Positions 33,335 to 38,501 of a DNA stretch of 38,501 nucleotides are shown here, one piece after another. The position numbers were made by a program, and so were the translations under genes. The notes under the pieces are model-generated. The model saw only the letters and a program-made list of their open reading frames with translations. It searched no databases and had not been told where the DNA came from. Each line of letters begins with the position of its first letter. Positions within the stretch are counted from its first letter, which is position 1. Origin of the DNA: an uncultured Paracoccaceae bacterium (GTDB lineage: Bacteria; Pseudomonadota; Alphaproteobacteria; Rhodobacterales; Rhodobacteraceae); assembly GCA_913043905.1 (NCBI GenBank), contig CAJWNQ010000015.1:1-38501 (forward strand), read 5' to 3'.

Positions 33335-35994
33335 TGTTAAGCTTTAATGTAATTGCAACAATATGCTTGATTTATGTTGGTACCCTCTTTGCTGTCGCAG
33401 GCTTAGCAGAACGCCGTGCACGTCAAGGCAGATTAGGTTTTTTACAATCCCCCTTAATTTATACACTATCAATCTCAGTATATTGCACAGCTTGGACATT
33501 TTATGGATCAGTTGGTTCTGCCGCATTAAACGGATTTGAATTTCTCGCCATTTACCTTGGACCAACAATTGTTTTTATCGGATGGTGGTGGTTTTTACGA
33601 AAATTAGTGCGTATTGGCCGCACACAACGTATTACATCAATTGCAGATTTAATATCGTCTCGCTACGGTAAAAGTAATACACTTGGCGTGATAGTAACTT
33701 TGTTAGCAATTTTTGGATCCACTCCCTACATTGCACTCCAACTACAATCTCTAACCTTAAGCTTTACTGTGTTTACTGAAGGCTCAAGCAGTGAAGCTAG
33801 CCCCACAATCACTGCTTTATTTATTGCTGCTGGACTTGCTCTATTTACTATCCTGTTTGGTACTCGCAATTTGGATGCAAATGAAAGACACCATGGAGTT
33901 GTTACTGCGATTGCATTAGAAGCCATTGTTAAATTAATTGCATTAATATCTGTTGGTATTTTTGTAGTTTGGGGTGTTACTGGAGGACTATCAAATACTT
34001 TAGCATTAATGGAAACACGCCTGCCATTAGCAGAAGGAATTTTCGCGCCACGTTGGGTTACATTAACTTTCTTATCAGCCACTGCAATAATTTGTTTGCC
34101 GCGCATGTTTCAAGTAATTGTTGTTGAAAATAGTGCCGAAAAGCATTTAGCTACTGCAAGCTGGGTCTTCCCACTTTACCTTTTGCTAATGTGTATATTT
34201 GTCATGCCAATCGCAGCAACTGGATTAAATATTCTCCCAAAAGGCGCTAATCCTGACCTCTTTGTTTTAACAATTCCCTTAGCAGAAAATCGTATAACTT
34301 TAGCCGCTTTAGCTTTTTTAGGGGGGTTCTCATCTGCTACTTCAATGGTGATTGTTGCAGCCATAGCTCTCTCGACAATGGCATCTAATCATATAGTTTT
34401 ACCCTTGTGGCTTTACGCAGTTCAAAAGAGAAATCCTGAAAGTGATGATGTCAGAACCGTGCTAATCCGCTCTAGGCGTATCAGCATTGCTTGTATAATT
34501 GGGTTTGGGTATCTTTACTTTATTCTCACTGGAGGCACCTCTGCACTTGCTTCCATAGGTTTAATTGCATTTCTAGGCGTGTCACAGGTATTGCCAGCAT
34601 TAATCGGTGCATTATTTTGGCGAAATGCTACACGAAAAGGTGCTATTTGGAGCATCTCAACAGGATTTTTGATATGGGCTTATACGTCTTTTTTACCAAG
34701 TTTTGGTGGTGATTTTATCCTAAGCCAAAATGTCCTCCAAAATGGACCATATAATATTTCCTTTTTACGGCCCCAAGCATTATTTGGGATAACTATTATT
34801 GATCCACTGACACACGCAGTTTTTTGGTCAATTTTTTTAAATACTATAGTTTTTGTTTTTGTTTCTTTAATAACGAATCCGTCCCCACTAGAAAGATTAC
34901 AAGCTCAAAAGTTTATTAATGTTTATGGTCAAAATTCTAACCTTAGATCAGTTGGTGAGGGCGTGACACCTGATGATTTGTTTCTGCTTGCGCAACGTAT
35001 TCTTGGGCGTGACGATGCCAGACTTTTATTCACACAGTTTTCCAAAAAACAGGGAAGGCAAGGTTTGCCCGAAATTAACATCGAGTTAATGGAAACATTA
35101 GAACGTAAATTTGCAGGATCAGTTGGCGCAGCGACAGCCCACTCAATGATAACTCAGGCGGTTGGCAATCAATCTATTACAGTTGAGGATTTAATCGCAG
35201 TTGCAGATGAGACAGTGCAAGGAATCGAATACTCAACTCGGTTAGAAGAGCAGTCCAAAGAGCTAACCAAATCGGCAGCCGAACTCCGTATTGTGAATAA
35301 TAAATTAACTAAACTAAGCACACAAAAAGATGACTTTTTAAGCCAAGTAAGTCACGAGCTGCGTACGCCAATGACATCTATTAGGTCCTTTTCAGAGATC
35401 TTACAATCAGACAGAATATTAAATAAAAAACAACTCCAGTATTTTTCGACTATTATCAACGATGAAAGTCAGCGCTTAACTCGATTACTCGACGAAATTT
35501 TAGATCTGAGTTTTTTGGAAAGTGGTCAAGTAAAACTAAACCTATCAAACGCAAACTTAAGTACAGTTTTGCAGACTGCACTTCAATCAACACAACAGGC
35601 TGTATTCAATGCAAATGCAAAGATTAATGTAAACATTGATTGGATTGAAAATACTCTTAACACTGATGTAGATCGTCTCTCACAAGTATTTATTAATCTA
35701 ATAACCAATGCCGTAAAATATAATAATAAAGAGCATCCAGAATTACAAATTAGTGGCAAAAAGACAAATGGCAATTTAAATGTTATGTTTCATGATAATG
35801 GGCCTGGTATACCAAAGTCAGAGCAGCCTATAATATTTGAAAAATTCACGAAACTATCAAATGCAACAACTACTAGTGGAGTTGGTCTTGGCCTTGCAAT
35901 CAGTCAGGAAATTATGAAAAATCTTGGGGGGTCACTTACATGCTTAGATAGTGAAGACGGGGCTAAATTTTTAGTTACAATGCCAATAGCTTAA
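33334..35994 (+). CDS. Sodium/solute symporter-STAC-histidine kinase fusion (CrbS/CbrA-like sensor)
   Basis: The 886-residue protein combines an SLC5-type sodium/solute symporter of about 13 helices (residues about 1-520; LIYTLSISVYCTAWTFYGSVG, SSATSMVIVAAIALSTMASN), a STAC linker (about 535-620) and a coiled segment (625-660). Then come a HisKA domain with phospho-acceptor His674 (VSHELRTPM) and an HATPase domain with N box INLITNAVKYN (about 786), G1 HDNGPGIP and G2 GVGLGLAIS (about 850). No PAS domain is present between STAC and HisKA, unlike CbrA. The start is ATG 33334, overlapping the stop of the small membrane protein gene. CrbS-type kinases control acs and acetate use in gammaproteobacteria; here acs lies in the facing operon, so acetate or a related carboxylate is the likely signal. 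Whether the membrane domain still transports is unknown. Confidence 0.93.
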   Translation: MLSFNVIATICLIYVGTLFAVAGLAERRARQGRLGFLQSPLIYTLSISVYCTAWTFYGSVGSAALNGFEFLAIYLGPTIVFIGWWWFLRKLVRIGRTQRITSIADLISSRYGKSNTLGVIVTLLAIFGSTPYIALQLQSLTLSFTVFTEGSSSEASPTITALFIAAGLALFTILFGTRNLDANERHHGVVTAIALEAIVKLIALISVGIFVVWGVTGGLSNTLALMETRLPLAEGIFAPRWVTLTFLSATAIICLPRMFQVIVVENSAEKHLATASWVFPLYLLLMCIFVMPIAATGLNILPKGANPDLFVLTIPLAENRITLAALAFLGGFSSATSMVIVAAIALSTMASNHIVLPLWLYAVQKRNPESDDVRTVLIRSRRISIACIIGFGYLYFILTGGTSALASIGLIAFLGVSQVLPALIGALFWRNATRKGAIWSISTGFLIWAYTSFLPSFGGDFILSQNVLQNGPYNISFLRPQALFGITIIDPLTHAVFWSIFLNTIVFVFVSLITNPSPLERLQAQKFINVYGQNSNLRSVGEGVTPDDLFLLAQRILGRDDARLLFTQFSKKQGRQGLPEINIELMETLERKFAGSVGAATAHSMITQAVGNQSITVEDLIAVADETVQGIEYSTRLEEQSKELTKSAAELRIVNNKLTKLSTQKDDFLSQVSHELRTPMTSIRSFSEILQSDRILNKKQLQYFSTIINDESQRLTRLLDEILDLSFLESGQVKLNLSNANLSTVLQTALQSTQQAVFNANAKINVNIDWIENTLNTDVDRLSQVFINLITNAVKYNNKEHPELQISGKKTNGNLNVMFHDNGPGIPKSEQPIIFEKFTKLSNATTTSGVGLGLAISQEIMKNLGGSLTCLDSEDGAKFLVTMPIA

Positions 35995-36145
35995 AGTCTA
36001 AATATAAACAGACTGCATGCTCATTAATACACACTAAGCTAAATATTAAAAATGATGGATAAATTATTAAAACCTTTTTAAATAAAACTAATTAATTAAT
36101 AGCAAATTTATTGCCATTTCAAAACATTGTATTAAACTTAACAAC

Positions 36146-36892
36146 ATGGATCAAATTTACTTTTTAATATTTTTGTCAGTAACATTTTTAGCTGCGGGAA
36201 CTATTAAGGGTTTAGCTGGATTAGGATTACCAACCGCAGCACTAGGCATCATGACGCTTACAACTGCTCCACGTACTGCAATTGCACTACTAATATTTCC
36301 ATTGATATTTTCTAATGCATGGCAAGTGTATAGATCTGGAGCAATACGATCGACATTTAAACAGTATATGCCGTTCATCTTAATATTGATTACGTTTGTG
36401 TGGCTCACAGTAAATGCCTCAAATGCAGTCAGTGACAAAGCTTTATTAGGATTTATGGGATTTTCTATTTTATTATTTGTCACTGTAAACATGTTAAAAA
36501 ATACACCCTTTATTCCAGAAAATTACGATAAAAAAGCACAAATTATTTTAGGACTTTTTGCGGGTATCATGGGTGGACTAACATCTGTTTGGGCGCCACC
36601 TTTAGCTATATATTTAACTGCACGGCGTGTTCCAAAAGAAGAGTTCATACGTGTAAGTGGCCTAATATTTTTTCTTGGCACTTTACCTTTAGTAATTGGA
36701 TATATTCGTCAAGGATATATGACACCACAATTAACATTGCTATCAACCTACTTGTTAATTCCAACATTTATAGGCTTTTGGGTCGGTGAGAAAATTCGTA
36801 GCAAAATGTCAGAAATAATATTTCGTAAATTTCTTTTATGGCTCTTTTTTATTGTGGGCTTAAATTTAATTCGTCGTGCTTATTTTTCATAA
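36146..36892 (+). CDS. TauE/SafE (TSUP) family membrane transporter
   Basis: The 248-residue protein has about eight hydrophobic segments arranged as two similar halves. The family motif appears in each half: AAGTIKGLAGLGLPTAALGI (about residues 12-31) and GLFAGIMGGLTSVWAPPLAIYL (about 135-156). TSUP proteins move sulfite, sulfoacetate, sulfonates or other small organic anions across the inner membrane; the substrate cannot be predicted. It stands alone, 151 bases after the symporter-kinase gene, and converges on the second ScfR-like regulator gene, whose stop codon begins at the next base. A functional link with the carboxylate module is possible but not shown. Confidence 0.87.
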   Translation: MDQIYFLIFLSVTFLAAGTIKGLAGLGLPTAALGIMTLTTAPRTAIALLIFPLIFSNAWQVYRSGAIRSTFKQYMPFILILITFVWLTVNASNAVSDKALLGFMGFSILLFVTVNMLKNTPFIPENYDKKAQIILGLFAGIMGGLTSVWAPPLAIYLTARRVPKEEFIRVSGLIFFLGTLPLVIGYIRQGYMTPQLTLLSTYLLIPTFIGFWVGEKIRSKMSEIIFRKFLLWLFFIVGLNLIRRAYFS

Positions 36893-38299
36893 TCAAACTT
36901 TAAAGTTAAATGCTGACACACTACTTTCAGTTTCGTCAAACATCAAAGGTCTAGCAATAGGAGGCTCTGCGCGTTGCGCACAATGCGGTCGCTCACATAA
37001 CCGACAATTTTGGCCAACATCGGCACGATCAACGGCACCTCCCTGCACATATACCATATCGGTAATAAATTCTGCTTCACATGCCAACATAATGGCGGTT
37101 TGCCGCATACTTTCGCCATAAGCACCACCACTTTGCTTTGTGGATCGATTAATTGTAAAATAAGCTTTCCCATCAGATGTTTCAGCAATCTGAGTTAATA
37201 ACTGCTGTGGAAGGGAAACTGCTTTAAAAATAGATAGCTTAGGACATTGGCCACCAAACTTATCCTTAGGATATCCTTTTGAACCAAGACGGCGCACCAT
37301 ATTTCCTGCTTGGTCGACCTCTTGGAGAAAAAATGGAACACCTTCCATTTGGGACCTACCTAATGACGTCATACGTACCGCTACTTCCCAAAATGATACA
37401 TCAAATCGCTTTGCAAGTGCCTCTACATCGTATTTCATTCGCTGCGATGTTTGATAAAATTGTTTATAAGGAAGCAATAAAGCAAGAGCAGCATAGTTTG
37501 TTAGCTCAACAATACCCGCTTTAACGGCCTCAGGTGATTTAAGATTTAAACGTAAAACTGCATTATCAATTTCTTCAGTTAACTCTTTGTGTACTAGGTA
37601 ACGAGCTAATTCAGTAACACGCCCATAAGCATTAAGGCGATCTGAGATAAATAGACGCTTAGAATGTTTATCAAATCGGCGTACCCATTCCGGCATAATA
37701 TTAATTGGTAAAGTTTGCACTGTTATTCGATGTTTGAGCAGAAGCCTATCTTGAAGTGCCGCAAATAACCCACGAGTAAGATCTAATTCTGAGGCCAAAA
37801 TTTCAGATGCACGATCTAACTTATCATAATAGTTTGCTCGAGATTCCATAGCATTTTTAACCAAATCAGTCGATAAAGCAGTTTGGCTAATATCTTGCCC
37901 TCGAGACATTTCTACATTTAACTCTGACAATCGAAGTAGTGCCTGTCGATACCCTTCATAAAGCTTCTTTATCCCACTTGCTACGTTTGGAGCAACATCT
38001 GCAACTTCAAATAACTCTTCATATCCAGGTAATTCACCTTGTAATAATGTATCTGAAAAAATTTCTTTAAGTGCAGTAACTGTACCATCTGCATCTCCCT
38101 CTAAATCATCAGGGGAAATATTATAAATTTTAAAAAATTTTAAGATTAACTGTACAGTAAGTGGGCGCTGATTACGCTCAATCAAATTAAGATAACTTGG
38201 CGAAATATTTAAGCCATGTGCCATTGCAGTTTGGCTTAAACCAATACTATTTCGTATTTTTTTTACTCGAGGTCCCGCAAAAATCTTTTGATCATTCAT
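36893..38299 (-). CDS. ScfR/RamB/PccR-type short-chain acyl regulator
   Basis: The 468-residue protein has an XRE helix-turn-helix (about residues 10-65; LSQTAMAHGLNISPSYLNLI), a middle region corresponding to the IrrE/ImmA peptidase fold but without HExxH (the aligned spot reads TELARYLVHKEL), and the C-terminal domain with FGGQCPKLSIF and Cys432-X2-Cys435-X4-Cys440. This is the full domain order of the ScfR family: RamB controls acetate/glyoxylate genes in actinobacteria and PccR controls propionyl-CoA carboxylase in Rhodobacter, each sensing a short-chain acyl-CoA. Six TTACAA elements lie directly before its start and before a rightward gene that begins at the window edge, so it probably controls itself and that gene. 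The other ScfR-like protein of the window has a DHp-like segment where this one has the IrrE-type region. Confidence 0.9.
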   Translation of the reverse strand: MNDQKIFAGPRVKKIRNSIGLSQTAMAHGLNISPSYLNLIERNQRPLTVQLILKFFKIYNISPDDLEGDADGTVTALKEIFSDTLLQGELPGYEELFEVADVAPNVASGIKKLYEGYRQALLRLSELNVEMSRGQDISQTALSTDLVKNAMESRANYYDKLDRASEILASELDLTRGLFAALQDRLLLKHRITVQTLPINIMPEWVRRFDKHSKRLFISDRLNAYGRVTELARYLVHKELTEEIDNAVLRLNLKSPEAVKAGIVELTNYAALALLLPYKQFYQTSQRMKYDVEALAKRFDVSFWEVAVRMTSLGRSQMEGVPFFLQEVDQAGNMVRRLGSKGYPKDKFGGQCPKLSIFKAVSLPQQLLTQIAETSDGKAYFTINRSTKQSGGAYGESMRQTAIMLACEAEFITDMVYVQGGAVDRADVGQNCRLCERPHCAQRAEPPIARPLMFDETESSVSAFNFKV

Positions 38300-38365
38300 T
38301 TACAAACTTTACAATTTTACAATTTTATTATTACAAACTTTTACAATATTACTTCATAATTACAA
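38299..38365. promoter_or_regulatory. Cluster of TTACAA elements, candidate ScfR operator
   Basis: TTACAA occurs at 38300, 38309, 38317, 38331, 38341 and 38360. Two larger units stand out: TTACAAACTTTACAA (38300-38314) and TTACAAACTTTTACAA (38331-38346). The motif begins at the regulator's own start codon and extends into the divergent promoter region. It resembles the TTTGCAAA/AAAGTTTGCAAA type of boxes described for PccR and RamB. Binding by the adjacent regulator is inferred. Confidence 0.55.
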
Positions 38366-38493
38366 GTAAAACATATTTTAATATGGAAATTATTAGTAAA
38401 TTAGGTCAAATATTTTTTAATTAAGTTTTTTATGATATATATTTTAAATTTTTTTATTATAATATTTGTTAATATTTTACAAAGGAAGCAATA

Positions 38494-38501
38494 ATGCCGT
38501 A
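38494..38501 (+). CDS. Start of a rightward gene cut by the window edge
   Basis: An ATG at 38494 is preceded by AAAGGAAG at a good ribosome-site distance (about 6 bases), after a 194-base AT-rich region. Only ATGCCGTA is visible, so nothing can be said of the product from sequence. Genes placed divergently from ScfR regulators are often their targets (for example propionyl-CoA carboxylase beta subunit next to pccR, or isocitrate lyase), so a short-chain acyl-CoA or glyoxylate-cycle gene is a guess. Confidence 0.4.

Noticed and set aside
36893-38299. The regulator as an active ImmA/IrrE metallopeptidase
   Set aside because: The HExxH zinc motif is replaced in the aligned region, as in other ScfR regulators.

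Overview
The window is AT-rich bacterial DNA whose gene content and gene order point to a low-GC marine member of the Rhodobacterales (Roseobacter-clade alphaproteobacteria). The indicators are a SitABCD metal transporter with a Fur/Mur-type operator, a LacI-regulated inositol cluster, ScfR-type (RamB/PccR-like) short-chain-acyl regulators, and acs next to a Liv-type ABC transporter and a symporter-histidine kinase. The lineage is inferred from these families and is not proven by a marker gene. Most of the window holds tightly packed metabolic operons; I see no IS element, prophage or CRISPR array.

Layout. 1-3.6 kb: the 3' end of a phosphohexomutase gene, a small unknown protein, an SbmA/BacA-like peptide transporter, a stand-alone BLUF blue-light sensor and a pseudoazurin. 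3.9-7.6 kb: sitABCD (minus strand) behind a 43-bp near-perfect palindrome with a Fur/Mur box at its centre. 7.7-9.0 kb: an HI0933-family flavoprotein and tRNA-Gln(UUG). 9.2-22.1 kb: an inositol catabolism and uptake regulon. iolD-iolC-iolB-iolJ-iolG run leftward; a Gfo/Idh/MocA oxidoreductase, iolE and a second Gfo/Idh/MocA oxidoreductase run rightward; then come a LacI repressor and an inositol-type ABC transporter (binding protein, permease, ATPase). Two matching LacI-type palindromes built on TTTGCAAC/GTTGCAAA lie in the two divergent promoter regions. 22.2-23.9 kb: a 3-hydroxyisobutyrate dehydrogenase and an enoyl-CoA hydratase, translationally coupled.

23.9-36.0 kb is the most interesting part. 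A leftward operon livK-livH-livM-livG-livF-acs faces a rightward operon of four genes: an ScfR-like XRE regulator, a receiver-only response regulator, an 83-residue membrane protein, and a sodium/solute symporter-STAC-histidine kinase fusion. I read this as one module for uptake, sensing and CoA-activation of acetate or a related short-chain carboxylate. The XRE regulator contains a segment that aligns without gaps to the histidine-phosphotransfer (DHp) hairpin of the kinase three genes downstream, including a histidine at the phospho-acceptor position. The response regulator has no output domain, so the regulator may be its output partner.

36.1-38.5 kb: a TauE/SafE-family permease, a second ScfR/RamB-like regulator (minus strand) preceded by six TTACAA elements, and the first codons of a rightward gene at the window edge.

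A pattern shared by all three ABC operons (sit, inositol, liv) is that the binding-protein gene comes first and is followed at once by a strong stem-loop before the permease/ATPase genes. This would favour high expression of the binding protein.
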